Source: Rhynchopus euleeides (Eukaryota; Euglenozoa; Diplonemea; Diplonemida; Diplonemidae). Taken from it: 64,000 nt of DNA. Shown piece by piece: positions 22,574-34,356 of this stretch; the first letter of the stretch is position 1, and every line of letters begins with the position of its first letter. The translations under genes were made by a program, and so were the position numbers. The DNA lies in NCBI GenBank assembly GCA_963210315.1, contig OY723258.1:2388458-2452457 (forward strand). The letters are read 5' to 3'. The notes below the pieces were generated by a model, which saw only the letters and a program-made list of their open reading frames with translations, ran no database searches and was not told where the DNA came from.

Positions 22574-23287
22574 TACCGTCACTCAAGTTATGTTGGTGGG
22601 GTAAAATATTGGTGGGGTAAATATGTTGGTGGGGTACTAATTTGGTGGATTTGGGGCTCTGAAAAAAGTTGGTGGGTTATTACCCCACCAACATTATTAC
22701 CCCAGGGCGCGTTGTACTTGGCGATTTTTTCTGGCACCTGGGATTTGGAGCCCCCTGCCCACCCCGACTGCGCGTACGCATGTGCGTACGCCGTCCGCAC
22801 TTTCTGAAACCGCGCTGCGTACGCGTACGCAGAAATTGCGTACGGCTGGTATTCCAGGTCTCTCAGCACACAGTAGGCCACCCAGTAGGCTGAGCCCTGG
22901 CCTTTGCTCTTGCCTTTCACAGACGGTTCCTTCGCGCACAAGTGCAAAAGGTACGATTACCTACTCGAAGGCTCGAAGGCTGCTGAGGTTGACGACCGAT
23001 TTGGTGTGCGGACATGGCCGTCTCTTGTACTACATAGACTGCCGTTTGCAGGCGCCGCACGCCCACGCGTACGCCGTATGCATTCTCTGGAAAACGTAGC
23101 CATCAGCCGGGCCCCTTAGGCGTTCGCCACGAAAACGGTAGTCAGCGATGCGCATTGGGGTAATAAATTGGTGGGGTAGATTTGTTGGTGGGGTAAATAT
23201 GTTGGTGGGGTACTAATTTGGTGGATTTGGGGGTTCTGGAAGAAGTTGGTGGGTTATTACCCCACCAACATTACTTGAGTGACGGTA
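22574..23287. mobile_element. 714-bp TIR element (MITE-like) with GTTGGTGGGGTA subterminal repeats
   Basis: Both ends read TACCGTCACTCAAGT in inverted orientation (22,574 and 23,287), the outer TA fitting a TA target duplication. Inside each end are several GTTGGTGGGGTA words and a palindromic TTACCCCACCAAC. A ~120-bp block at the left (22,590-22,700) recurs near the right end (23,170-23,275). The middle is full of CGTACGC words. It has no coding capacity, so it would depend on another element's transposase. Confidence 0.8.
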
Positions 23288-23460
23288 TATCCGTTGCCTG
23301 TCATCTGCTGACATTCCTGTCATGTTGCTGGCCGCCCCCCCCGAATGGGGGCAGTATGTGATGTTGCAACATGCGAGTGAGTTACTGATCACACTTACGT
23401 TTCTAGGATGTATCAGCAGGCGGCCACCTGCCCTGCCCTCTGCTGCACAGCCATTGTTGT

Positions 23461-24714
23461 TACAGGGGGGGGTCAAATAAACGTACTTAGTACTACTATT
23501 CGGCGAACGCGCGGGCCTAAATCGACCTCGCCAGAAAATTAATAAATAGTTTGCGAGCGAATAGACGTACTAAGTACGTCTATTCAACTTTTCCTAAAAA
23601 CGCTGTTTGCAGGGGCTCTGCGGGGCTGTTTGGTCCACCAGGGGCGCGCTGGTCACTGCTGTCGTCCGTCTCTCACTTCTTCTGCCTTCCGGTCGAGTAT
23701 CCGCTCTGTTCTCGTCCTACCACTCGCCCCTCATTTGGTTTCGTACCGTTTTGATTTGTATTGCCCCCCCCCCCCCTCTGGTGCCCCCCCTGGTTGACAT
23801 TCTTGTTGAGTTAGTGAAAGCATACACAGTTCATCAGAGCTGTCAGCTTCACTGTCGGTGGTTGGTTGGTGCGTTGATGCTTAAAAAAAGATGTGAAAAA
23901 GGCAAGCCACAACCAGCACGCCCCAACTTACTTCTTCTTCAAGTTCTTGGGCTTGCTGGGGCAAGTCTGCATGTTGTGCCCAGGCTTCCTACACCCTTTG
24001 CAGAGCCTGCGGTGTTTGTTGGGAGTCTGGGTGGTCGGGGACGCTGCGCGCTTCTTTAAGCACGTGGGCCTCCACCTCAGGAAAGAAACACGACCTCCCC
24101 CTCCCCGCCTTTCTTTTGGCATGTGTTTTTCCGCAGCTGGTCCTCGAAGGCTACATCTATGGTGAGGTGTGTCTGGGGCCATCCGTCCACATCTTCTCGT
24201 TGGTGGTAGGGACTGCGGACGCCGTAGATGAGGAGTCGTTTAATGCGCGCCGCTCTTCAGCAGTGATTTTGACGCCTCTGGACCCCAGGAGTTTGCGGGT
24301 TTCCGGGTTTGCGGTCTTCAGCAGTGGTTCTGATGCCTCTGGACCGCAGGAGTTTGCGGGTTCGCTGGTTTCCCGTCCGTATGTGTCTGAGGGGGGATGC
24401 CCCGATTCCCTTCGTCACGACATATCTTTGAGCGTAGGTCACTTCCCCCCTCTACGGACCCCGTGCACCCTGGTTCCCCTAAGTGGCACCAATAGACCCC
24501 GTTGTCCCCATTCCTTGCCCCAAAGTTTGCAGATTTGTGTGTCTCCAAAAAGAAAATCTCAAAAAAAACGAAAAATTTCCCCAAAAAAAAAGGGTGAAAA
24601 GTAAGTACTACTATTCAACGGCCCAACGTGCCCCAGAGCCCCAAAAAAATAAGTACTACTATTCGGCTAAGTACTACTATTCAACTAAGTACGTTTATTT
24701 GACCCCCCCCTGTA
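23461..24714. mobile_element. 1.25-kb TIR DNA element with a CCHC-knuckle coding remnant
   Basis: Ends are TACAGGGGGGGGTCAAATAA and its reverse complement, flanked by TA, with CGTACTTAGTACTACTATTC words inside both ends. On the minus strand 23,928-24,182 reads ...CKGCRKPGHNMQTCPSK, a C-x2-C-x4-H-x4-C knuckle like those at the C-termini of some Mutator-type transposases. This is the only recognisable coding remnant, so the family is unproven. A ~45-bp block with TCTGGACC is duplicated at about 24,255 and 24,318. Its right end almost touches the next element (24,716). Confidence 0.7.
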
Positions 24715-24715
24715 A

Positions 24716-25064
24716 TACCGTATACGTAAATATTATGGAACGTAAATATTATGGAACGGGCCCATTTTTGGCCGGTCCGTTCCATAATATTTACGTTCCA
24801 TAATATTTACAGGGCCAGTTGGGGACTCGGTGGTGAGGACGGCTTGCGTCAGGAATCGCGCGAAAAGTGCACGAGTAGGTCCCGTCAGGGACTCTGTATG
24901 CCGTCCGATCACCTGGTCCAAGTCCCCGAGTCGCAGAAAGCCCTGTAAATATTATGGAACGAAAAAAATCTGGAACGCCAACCCACCAGCGTTCCAAAAT
25001 ATTTACGTTCCATAATATTTACGTTCCATAATATTTACGTTCCAAAATATTTACGTATACGGTA
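24716..25064. mobile_element. Palindromic-ended MITE, copy 1
   Basis: Starts TACCGTATACGTAAATATTA and ends with the reverse complement. Subterminal GTAAATATTATGGAACG words are repeated at both ends in inverted orientation. The central ~150 bp is unique and shared with the copies at 28,569-28,901 and 35,994-36,327. The outer TA dinucleotides fit a TA target duplication. No coding capacity. Confidence 0.9.
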
Positions 25065-26021
25065 GTTTCTTCTTGTTGGCCAGCCACACTCCTGCATGGA
25101 GTGTCAGTTTGTCACAGCGCCCGTTGTTGTCGGGGCACTTTCTTGAGTTTGAACTTGAATGACAATCTCGATCTTTTTTGACATGATGATAATCGTTATT
25201 CTGAGATACCAACCACTGGTACTCGGCTGTCTTTGAAGAAGTGATTTTCTGTTAGTGGCTCACTCGGATTCCTACCGATTAGCTCCCGATATAATTGTAA
25301 GGAATTTATCCCAAATTCAACCAGATATCCTGGGAACTCACTGAACCGAACCTTTGAAACACCGAAGCAACGCTGGACACCATGACAAGGTGGCAGTGAT
25401 GAGCTTCTTTGCACGGCAGTTGGGGTTCCCATTCCGAACCTTCCAAACTACACGTTTGCATGGTTTTCGAGGCGTTCGCCCGCCCGACCTTTCGAAACCT
25501 CTTGTCGCATTTCATCCTTTCATTCACACAACCCCAACCCTTGCTTGTCCACATACTTTTACATTTTTTTTGAGCACATTTATGATGCGTAAAAGTGTAG
25601 GAGTGCTTCCGACGATCCTGTTCCTTTTCTGTGTGTCTAGCTATCTCGTGTTGGGAAGCACGGTTGCTACGCTTTTCATTTTGTGTGTGTGCCCCCGCGT
25701 GCTATCCTGTTTTGATATTTGACAGCGTGAGGATGCCTGGATGGGAATTTCAGAAGAAGAACTTCTGAAGTTGTTGACGTTTTCGCTTCGAAGCTACATT
25801 TTACGGGACTTCCCTCTGGAACTGTTGATTTGGCCGAAGTTGTTCGCAGACTCACTCTGCACTGTTCTGCAGAAAGGCTCTTTTCTTGAAAAAGAACATT
25901 TTTTGTTGTTGGAGTCACTCCTCAGTGTTACCACGTCCTACCCTGGCGGTGGGGAGTGAGATCTCCCGGCGCCATCGCCGCTCGAAGCATTCATGGAACC
26001 CTTATTATGAGTCTTACCCCC
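25065..26021. other. No supported gene
   Basis: Short frames only (the longest about 122 codons at 25,354-25,722), none recognised. It lies between two TIR elements. I see no repeat or RNA gene. Confidence 0.4.
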
Positions 26022-28005
26022 CATGAATCTGCCCCGTTAACGGGTAACCGGTATTACCGGGTATTACCGGAAACCCGGTAATCGGCCTCCATTACCGGGT
26101 ATTACCGGGTCAAAAACGGGTATTACCGGGTAAAATCGGGGGTATTACCGGGTCCGGTAATACCCGTTTTCGTATTACCGGGGATTTTCCGTGGGAATTT
26201 CCTTGGTACAGGGATGGTTCGTGGGGTGTCGCAGTGAATCAACTGCAGGGTTCTGGTGATCTTCCGTCTGGCAGTCCAAGGGAAGGTGCGCGGGGGGAAT
26301 GTCAGGTGTTAGGTGACCCCCCTGCGTTATTCTGAAGGCCAGCCTCTGCAGCCCCTCCTGGCCCACCCCTCACAGGGGCGGCCCTGGGAACACTGGGAGT
26401 GGGAACGGCTGGGGAACACCCACGTTCAGTACAACCAAGATCTATGAGGCAGGCTTTGCGGCATGGCGGTGGGGGGCTGTGTTGGCGTGGCGTGCCCCGA
26501 TGATTACACAAACAAAGGTCGAGATAATGAGCCCAGGCCCTGATTCCAACACCTGTTCGTTCAACCAAGATCTATGAGGGACACACACCCCCCTGTCTGT
26601 GCCTGTGTCCTCCGTGTGTTGCCTCCTCTCCCTCCCTCTTCAATGCACTTCATGGCCTCGTCCGCTTCCACGGAGGCAGAGCGTGTCGTCACACAACAGG
26701 CCGTCCACGAGGCTAAGTTCTTTGAAGCATGCATCATGACTTGTCCCGACTCGAACCAAGCTGATGATTTATCAGAGGGACCAGTAGCCAGGCAAGATGA
26801 CAAGAAGCAGGCGCAACTCGTGCATATTGAGGGCCTGGTCGAATCCACGTTTTGCTGGGACTTCTCTGGATTGCATCATATCGTAAGGGGTCGCTCAAAT
26901 ACCTTGCCGCACCAGCCCGGATCTTAGCTGCAGGTCCTGTACAGAGTGCCAGGTGCTCTTGTCAAGGGTGTCGCCAGAGAGGCTTCACATGGGAATGGGC
27001 GTCTTGTTGTGGAGCGTATCACAGAGAATTTCTCAAAATGGAAACGTGTCGACACCACAACTCCAGAACCAGCTCTTCCCGTCCACCTGCCCAAACCAGC
27101 CGTTGTCTGGGAGTCGTCAGGCCACCACGTGGGTCGACTGCAGGCTGGTTAGCTTCCGCTCATCATACACGGGGCGGATACTCAGCGTCCCGAAGGCAGG
27201 TGCGATTATCCACCTTGGCCCGAGGGCAGTCCAGTGGCGAGCCCGTGTTGAAGCCACCCCAGCAAATATAGCAAGTCCGCTCACCGTACTGTGACCTGTT
27301 GTGGTAGGAACCACAAGCCCGGCCACGCCAAGAAGCATCTCTCGGTACCATAATGCTCGTTGGCTGCTCGCAGGTATGTGTTGCGACAAGCACCCAGCCA
27401 GCAGAGCGATGTGACCGAATAACGGAGCTGGCGTGACCACTCGAGCCTGGGGTAAGAGAAGATGGCTTCCCTGAACGAAGGATCGATCATTGAACTCTGT
27501 GATGGAACCTTCATTGGTTCAGAATGTGCCTGCCCCAAGACCCTGTTGGCCCAGGCAGTCACTGCCCCCCAATGGAATGGGGCTCGCAGACTTTGGGAGA
27601 GGAAGGTGGTCCTATGATCACGCCTGTCTCATTACGCGTGTGATCGACTGCCTGATCTGACGACACCGCCGGCTCTGGAAGGGCTCAGGTGGTGTGTGGG
27701 CACCGTGCAGTAGTCAGCATTGCTGCGAAACTCGAAAAGTCTGCAGTGAGCCACACAAACCAGACGTGAACTGCGGAACCCATCTTTCGATCACCCCATG
27801 CGCCATAGAATCCAATGTCGACCACAACACACTGCTAAGGGGAAGGGAATCAACCCAAAAACAAAGGAAAATTCCCATGGAAAATCCCCGGTAGCGCTAC
27901 CGGGCTATAACCGGGTATTACCGGGCAAACGGGTATTACCGGACCCGGTAATACCCGTTTTTCGACCCGGTAATACCCGGTAGCCGTTAACGGGGCAGAT
28001 TCATG
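26022..28005. mobile_element. ~2-kb TIR element with ATTACCGGGT-rich ends
   Basis: Both ends read CATGAATCTGCCCCGTTAAC in inverted orientation. Each end then has 130-170 bases packed with TATTACCGGGT/ACCCGGTAATA words and closes with a shared segment near GGAAATTCCC/GGGAATTTCC. The ~1.7 kb interior has broken short frames. One on the minus strand (27,163-27,393) has a Cys cluster (RTCYICWGG...LDCPRAKV) that may be a transposase tail; the family is not assignable by eye. Confidence 0.75.
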
Positions 28006-28568
28006 TTATGACGATCATCGGGACGTCATGTCCTACTGCGACACTGCCGGTCGATGCCTGCCTTGTCACTCTGTCCATTACTGGCGGCGACTGAAGGAAT
28101 CGACACCACAGTCGACCTTCACAATGCAGAACTTCTGCTGGAGGTGCCTTACTCCAGCTGCTTGCATTTCCTGTTGGGGTACAGTGAGTGTGTTACAGTT
28201 ATCCATTCAATCATCCATAATTAGTATCCCACACTGATGATAGGGCAGCAAGCAGCCCTTCAGGCTGAGGGTATTGGGCATGCAGTTCACCCAATTGGTT
28301 TCCAGCCGGCGCTCTACCTTTCTGCGCCTTGCCACCCCTCTCCCTGCCCCTGCGGATGAAATCTTGTGACTGTTCCGAGTGTTCGATGAAAGTTGCCCCC
28401 AAGGCTCCCCGCACCCGCCCCACCCTCCGCCCCCGCCGTCGATTCTCATCGCTTGCCCCTCTCTCTTGTCACTTCTGGTCCGCCAGTTGCTGTGTGCGTG
28501 TTCGATCCCCCCCGCCTTGACAAAAAGCTCTTTGCATTCTCATTTCTAATTTTTCAGCCCTTTTCAAA
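28006..28568. other. No supported gene
   Basis: Short stretch between two TIR elements with only short frames. Nothing recognised. Confidence 0.4.
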
Positions 28569-28901
28569 TACCGTATACGTAAATATTTTGGAACGTAAAT
28601 ATTATGGAACGTAAATATTTTGGAACGCTGGTGGGTTGGCGTTCCAGATTTTTTTCGTTCCACAATATTTACAGGGCTTTCTGCGACTCGGGGACTTGGA
28701 CCAGGTGATCGGACGGCATACAGAGTCCCTGACGGGACCTACTCGTGCACTTTTCGCGCGATTCCTGACGCAAGCCGTCCTCACCACCGAGTCCCCAACT
28801 GGCCCTGTAAATATTATGGAACGTAAATATTATGGAACGGACCGGCCAAAAATGGGCCCGTTCCATAATATTTACGTTCCATAATATTTACGTATACGGT
28901 A
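28569..28901. mobile_element. Palindromic-ended MITE, copy 2 (inverted relative to copy 1)
   Basis: Same family as 24,716-25,064. The unique centre is in the opposite orientation and nearly identical (GACTCGGGGACTTGGACCAG here). Ends are TACCGTATACGTAAATATTT and its complement. Confidence 0.9.
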
Positions 28902-30052
28902 GTCAAATCGCAGTCACTGAACCGTGAATGCTGAACACTGGGCACCCGATCTGTACAACCCGTGTGGCACGGAGCCACTCAAACCATTGGCAGTTCGTCA
29001 AGAGTGCCTGACCCGCAGCAGCAGCAGTAGATCAGTATTTCCCGTTGGGCCCAATTGAACCCAACGTTCGTCAGTTGAAAGCAGATCCTCCAATATTTCC
29101 CCCACATCATCTTGACTGTGACAACTGCTCCCATCCCCCCAGCGACTGTTGGAGGGAAATAGGGCGACACACGTTGGCACTAATGTTGAGCATTTCATAG
29201 CTTCTGTTTCGGCAGCAACGGAGTGATGTCACCCGATGCTGGGCCAGGGTTGCAGGGCTCCGGTATGCAGTTGGAGAACCTGGGGTGCAGGGTCGCAAGT
29301 ATCAAGCCCCCAGCTTCGACGACATCGAAAACGCTCTTTTTTGACATACGGTGGCTCCCAGCAGATTGACTGACCGGGAGTCTAAGGCTTGCCCTTGTGG
29401 GAGTCCATACAGAGTCTCTACTCCCGTGCTGGGCAAGTCTCAATCCCGCTTGCGGGAGGCACCCCCAGTTGAGACCCCCCGCCTGGAGCCCACCGTGAAT
29501 GCCGGACCTCCACTGCTCACACCCTCAATCCTCCCCCCATTGTGACGCGTTCTGCAGTGCTGTTTGACTGTGAGTGGGGAAGCCCCGCGCGCCAGGCCCC
29601 CCTCGCCTCTTTTCTCGGCACCGCGCGCTCGAGGGCCCCCCCTTCCCTGCAGGGATGCAAAGAAAACATGGCAATGCCAATCTTTCCATTTGTTTGTCCA
29701 TCTTATTTTCCGTATCTTTTTCTGTTTAGTCGTGTTACTTGTCAGGGCTTGTGGCCTTCTTCTTTCCAACTCCAAGGGTGGACCGCAGACCGGCAATCTG
29801 GGACACTCGGGGCACGGTGGAAGCTGTCATGTGTGCCCCTGAGAAAGTTTTGGTCTTCCTTGGAATGTGAACAATTCTTTGAACACTCATCGCCTCCGGG
29901 TTCCTGCGGGAGACAATCATCAGTCTTGTGAAGGCAGGGCAGCCGATTCAGTCTATCAGATCCCCAGAGACAGGTACAACCTGTTTGTGTCGCTGAGAGA
30001 CAGAAGTGAAGTTCGACGAGTTGTGGCTGCACACATTCAGAGAAGCATGACA
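28902..30052. other. No supported gene
   Basis: Only short frames, none with recognisable features, and no repeat structure that I can see apart from the boundary with the duplicated segment at 30,053. Confidence 0.4.
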
Positions 30053-30243
30053 GGGCTCCCAACGTGCATCTGCACACCGGGTTCTTGGCCTGCGGACGTA
30101 GATTGCCTAAAGGTTTAGAAACCGGCCGAGCCCGTGGGGGTGACGAACGTACTGCCGGCCCGGGATTGTCAAGGTTCTTTCCCCAGATGGCTCACCAGTA
30201 CCACCAAACCACACGGAGAGCAAAACCGCCGGGGAGGGGGTGG
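30053..30243 (+). repeat. ~190-bp segment, copy 1 of a direct duplication
   Basis: Apparently identical to 31,209-31,398 (GGGCTCCCAACGTGCATCTG through GGGGAGGGGG). A shorter piece of the same segment occurs at 31,090-31,134. It may be a retroposon fragment. Function unknown. Confidence 0.8.
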
Positions 30244-30283
30244 ATAGTTTAAGGTCCTGGGCACGACCTTAAACTACCTAAGA

Positions 30284-30914
30284 CCTACTGGGGGGGGCTA
30301 AATAGAAGACCCCCCCCCCTTGTAATAGGCGTATAAACGCTTTTTTTGGGGGGTTTTCAAAACCCAAATTTTTGGGCAATTTTTGCAGTGGGTGGCCAAA
30401 TACAAGGGGGGGGGTCTTGTATTCGGCGGTCCGTGATTTTCCCCAATTTTGGCGAATTTTGCTCCAGGTGACCTCGTGGAATCGCGATCTTCGCCTTCCA
30501 TTGCACTCTTCGGAATCCGTGCGGATCGTGGTGGGGTCATTTTGTGGGTGGTGGTGTCAAGTTTCACCCATGAAATGTGGGTCTGGTTTGGCTCCTGATA
30601 ATGGAAGGATATTCCCAGGAGTCAGCCACCTGCAGGGCCACCCCCACACTGGTGTCCAAAACCCTGTTCTTTTGAATGTTTGGATTCCGTGCGGATCGCA
30701 GTGGGGTCATTTTGACCATGGGGTGCCTGTTAGGACTGAAAAAACAGGCTGAAAATTTGAAAATTGGCCAAAATTCACGGACCGCCGAATACAAGACCCC
30801 CCCCCTTGTATTCGGCCTAAAATTTTCTGGATTTCGAATTTCCAGACCCCCCCCTTCTATTCGGCCACCCCCTTGTATTCGGCCACCCCCTTCTATTTAG
30901 CCCCCCCCAGTAGG
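30284..30914. mobile_element. 631-bp TIR element (MITE-like), complete copy
   Basis: Inverted ends: CCTACTGGGGGGGG then CTAAATAGAAG at the left, and the reverse complement at the right. Subterminal blocks with GTATTCGGC and long C-runs mirror each other. The interior holds two TGCGGATCG...GTGGGGTCATTTTG blocks like those at about 1,968-2,210. No coding capacity. It sits between the two copies of the 190-bp duplication. Confidence 0.8.
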
Positions 30915-32126
30915 GAAGTCGTAAAACTCAACCCCACACCCCGAGGGCTCCCCCAGGCTGGTCCGCCTGGGCAACGGGGTCCCAGTGCATAGCACGGAGC
31001 ACTGGGACAAAAGAGGGTCCGCCTTTTTCCGTCAACTCTGACATGGGGAGGGACAGCTGGAGCCACTGGCGGGGTGCTGTGTTGACTTCAGGGGGCTCCC
31101 AACGTGCTTCGGCACACCGGGTTCTTGGCCTGCGGCGGCATGGTAGTCGGTCAGAGAGGCCAGCGCTTGGTCGGGGACTACTCAGAGAGGGCGTGTGCGG
31201 ACTTCAGGGGGCTCCCAACGTGCATCTGCACACCGGGTTCTTGGCCTGCGGACGTAGATTGCCTAAAGGTTTAGAAACCGGCCGAGCCCGTGGGGGTGAC
31301 GAACGTACTGCCGGCCCGGGATTGTCAAGGTTCTTTCCCCAGATGGCTCACCAGTACCACCAAACCACACGGAGAGCAAAACCGCCGGGGAGGGGGTGGG
31401 GGAAGGTGGGAAGGGCGGCATGCCGAACTACAGCAAGGATGGCCAACAATGCGATCACTGCAAACAAGGCATGGGACACAAGAGGGAAAAAAAAAGGGTA
31501 AGACGTTAAACTGCCTGGGGGGGCCGTCCCCGGACCATGACGGGTGCCTGCACCAGGAGTCTAGCACGGCCGTGGTCCAGGGCATGACCGAAAACTGCTT
31601 GGGTAACGAGGCTCCCCAGACCAGGATGGGTGGAGACACCCGGAGTCTAAATAGTCACACCACGTCAGGCCAGACCTTCGCATTGCACTCCGCGAAGACT
31701 GCCACACAGCCGCGGGGCAGGTGTGCAGCCTGTGGAAAACCTCGTACAGAAAAGACTGTAAGGGACGACAGCCCCGCCGAGGCGATACAGCGCCAGACGC
31801 GGCCCGAGTTTCTGGAGACCGACCGGGGAACTGGTTCGTCTTCAGGATAAGCGCCTCACAGAGGACTGATCCTCACCTGTGTGATCCGTGAACCTCAGCC
31901 CCATGGTGCTGGAGTGGAGCGGGTGCCTCGACCTCTTTTCGGGTTTTTTTCTATTTCTTTATTTTCTTTTGGGTGCGTCCACCAAAGAAAACGTGGCCAC
32001 CCACTCGCAGAGGCTCCCGAAAGCTCCAGCATCAGCTCGAGGTTCATGGAGTAGATCGGTGTCTCCAGAAGAAGGGGATGTCCGGTCGAAGAAGACAAAC
32101 GACGAAGACAACCACACAGGCCGCAC
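30915..32126. other. Repeat-derived stretch with one unassigned frame
   Basis: Contains the second copy (31,209-31,398) and a partial copy (31,090-31,134) of the 190-bp segment. A frame of 186 codons (31,290-31,850) includes CAACGKPRTEK, but I recognise no domain and do not call a gene. Probably the remains of a retroposon. Confidence 0.35.
31209..31398 (+). repeat. ~190-bp segment, copy 2 of a direct duplication
   Basis: See 30,053-30,243; the sequences agree as far as I can compare them by eye. Confidence 0.8.
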
Positions 32127-32324
32127 AAAGCGCCCTATCACTTCACAGCTACAACCGCTCTGATGAATTTCCTTTTGTTTGTTGCGTTGACGCTTCTACA
32201 CACAAAACCCTGAACTGATCACACCCTGAGCCTGATGAAGGGTGGGGTTAGTGTATAGAGCACGTTTGGTTGCAGCTGTGGTGGGGCGCTTTCCGCTCAC
32301 ACGAGTGTGCTTTAAAAAAAAAAA
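32127..32324 (+). mobile_element. A-tailed ~190-bp short interspersed repeat, copy 4
   Basis: Complete plus-strand copy from AAAGCGCCCTATCAC to GTGTGCTTT and an 11-base A-run. It is almost identical to the copies near 2.5 kb although 30 kb away, so the family is dispersed and recent. Confidence 0.75.
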
Positions 32325-34356
32325 GCATCGTAGCTGTGCTGTGCTCTGATTCAACTTTTATTCAAGGTGATGGACTCATCCAACCGTCTTGTTGTTCGCA
32401 TACCCCAATCATCAACTGGCCTGGAAAAGGCTAATCCCTCTCCCCTCCCGACCTGGGTCCTGCATTGTGCAATGCCCCCCCCAAGAGAAAGCACCGGAAT
32501 ATTCGAATCAACTCGGCACATTTTGCTGCACAAAAGAGCAACACCGAGATTTTCTGCCACTGCTTTCCCTTGCCCTTGCCCTGCTTTGCAAGGGGGGGCC
32601 AGCTTGACTTGCGTTTTATTCAAATCCACAGGCTTGCCCTCCATGACTCCACGTGCTCCACAAAATCAAGGGAGCTCGGCCGGAAAACGCCGCACGCACA
32701 AAATGCAAGGATCTCACACGCTTCGTGTCACTTCTCGCTGGCACTGCGTTTGGCTGTCCAATCGCTCGTAGTCCAAATTCTATCTAACTTCTGTGTCCAA
32801 AAAACCCCCCCTCTCATCTGTGCTCGCGAGAACCACCTAATAAAACAAGAAAGAACAACGCCGACATGCGCCAAGGATTGCTGAGGTTGGCCGTGTGTAT
32901 GGGTCTATAATTCTCTGCTTGGGGCTTCGTGATGAGTGAATAGTGACGAGCAGTTTGGACAAACCTTCGTTCCGTGTCAGTGTGACACCGAGTTGTGCGC
33001 TCGCGATGGCTGTGACGGCTCACTTTCTTCTGGGGTGAAGGCCACTATAGCCGTCAGCTTCATGATTCCTTCCCGTGGAGGGCAACTGGCACTTCCTAAC
33101 CTGCTCATAGATGCCCCCACACGGCTTTACCACAGGTCAGAGCACGCTTCCGACAGTGTTTTTATGCCGCCCACAGATATATGCTCCGATTCGTTGAGCG
33201 ACCTGTCACATTTGTGTGGTTGGCACATCCCTCCCCACCGGAACGAAATATAACAACTAAGCGCAGTTTGGCCCATCTGTTGTCAGTCTCATCCATATTT
33301 TTTATCCCACCCAGTGAACGGGGGTGTCACGGGTGTCACTGTTGCCATCCGCAAAGACAACTCGCAACGGTGGCGAGGGTCTTTGTGCGTGCGTGTGTGC
33401 GGAGGCATCACCGCAGTCATCAAAAAGATCGAAGTCAAACAAGGAGTCGTGCCAGTGGCACTCCCTTTTTTCGGGTCATGTGGCGCCTATTTTTTTCGGG
33501 GGCTCACTTTTTTCTGCACTTCGGAGCAAAAGGTCTCCCATTGATGACGATTTGGTGGTAGAACTGCGTTTGCTGTGGAATATACAGAAAAAAAATGATT
33601 CCCAGTTGCCAGAAAATGCTGGCACGCCACAGCCATCTTCCGTTCTATTTTGCATTGCATCCGCCGACATTTCTCCTTCTTTCCGAATTGGTGTATTGGC
33701 GAATCCTTCCAAAGGCTGCGGGCCACGGGCTCACGCCCAACCGCATCCAAAAAATCAAAAAACCAAAAAAAACGAGGGACTGGATTTCATAAATGATGAT
33801 CTCAGAGACTTGAATGTTTACGGCATTCGGCCTGAATCCAGAATCAGAGTTGTTGCCGCACAACTCCATCAAAGAAACACTATAAACGGGGATCAAGAGG
33901 CTCCCCCGTATCACCTCAGTCTGTACAAGCAAAGGGTCAGATGGCGATGACTCCCACGTTCAGGAGGGTGGCACCACCTGCATCGCGCCTCGCGGGATGT
34001 GACACGTCAGGCAACACCCGATTGAAATGTGGTCTGAAGTTGAGCAGCTTTGCGGAGGGGGGGGGATGTATTTGGGAGAGGGCGGGGTTTGGGTTTCTTG
34101 CACGACAACAACAGGGGGCAATTCGTTCTTTTACCGTTTTTGCCTGTCTTGATCAGTGGAAGTTGTGCAAGTATTGGATGGGATTGCGTCGCGATGTCTC
34201 CAGACGGGGCCGCCGGGCTCGCCCCCCCCCCCCCCCCCTCCCCTCCCCGCCTCACCCACATCGATTGGTTGACTACAATGTACTGTGCCGTGCTATCTGC
34301 GACACACACCCACCACCTCACCAGACGGTGCACCTGGCGGTGCACACGACGTGCGC
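32325..34356. other. No supported gene upstream of the PDZ/RRM ORF
   Basis: Short unrecognised frames. A long pyrimidine tract with an unbroken C-run lies at about 34,225-34,250, roughly 110 bases upstream of the next ORF. A similar C-run precedes the LINE ORF at 36,531-36,547. Confidence 0.4.

Noticed and set aside
23928-24182. A host zinc-knuckle gene
   Set aside because: It lies within matching inverted ends of a TIR element and has no complete ORF; better read as a transposase remnant.
31290-31850. 186-codon plus-strand frame with a CAACGK motif
   Set aside because: Runs through the duplicated 190-bp repeat, and one CxxC is not enough for a domain.
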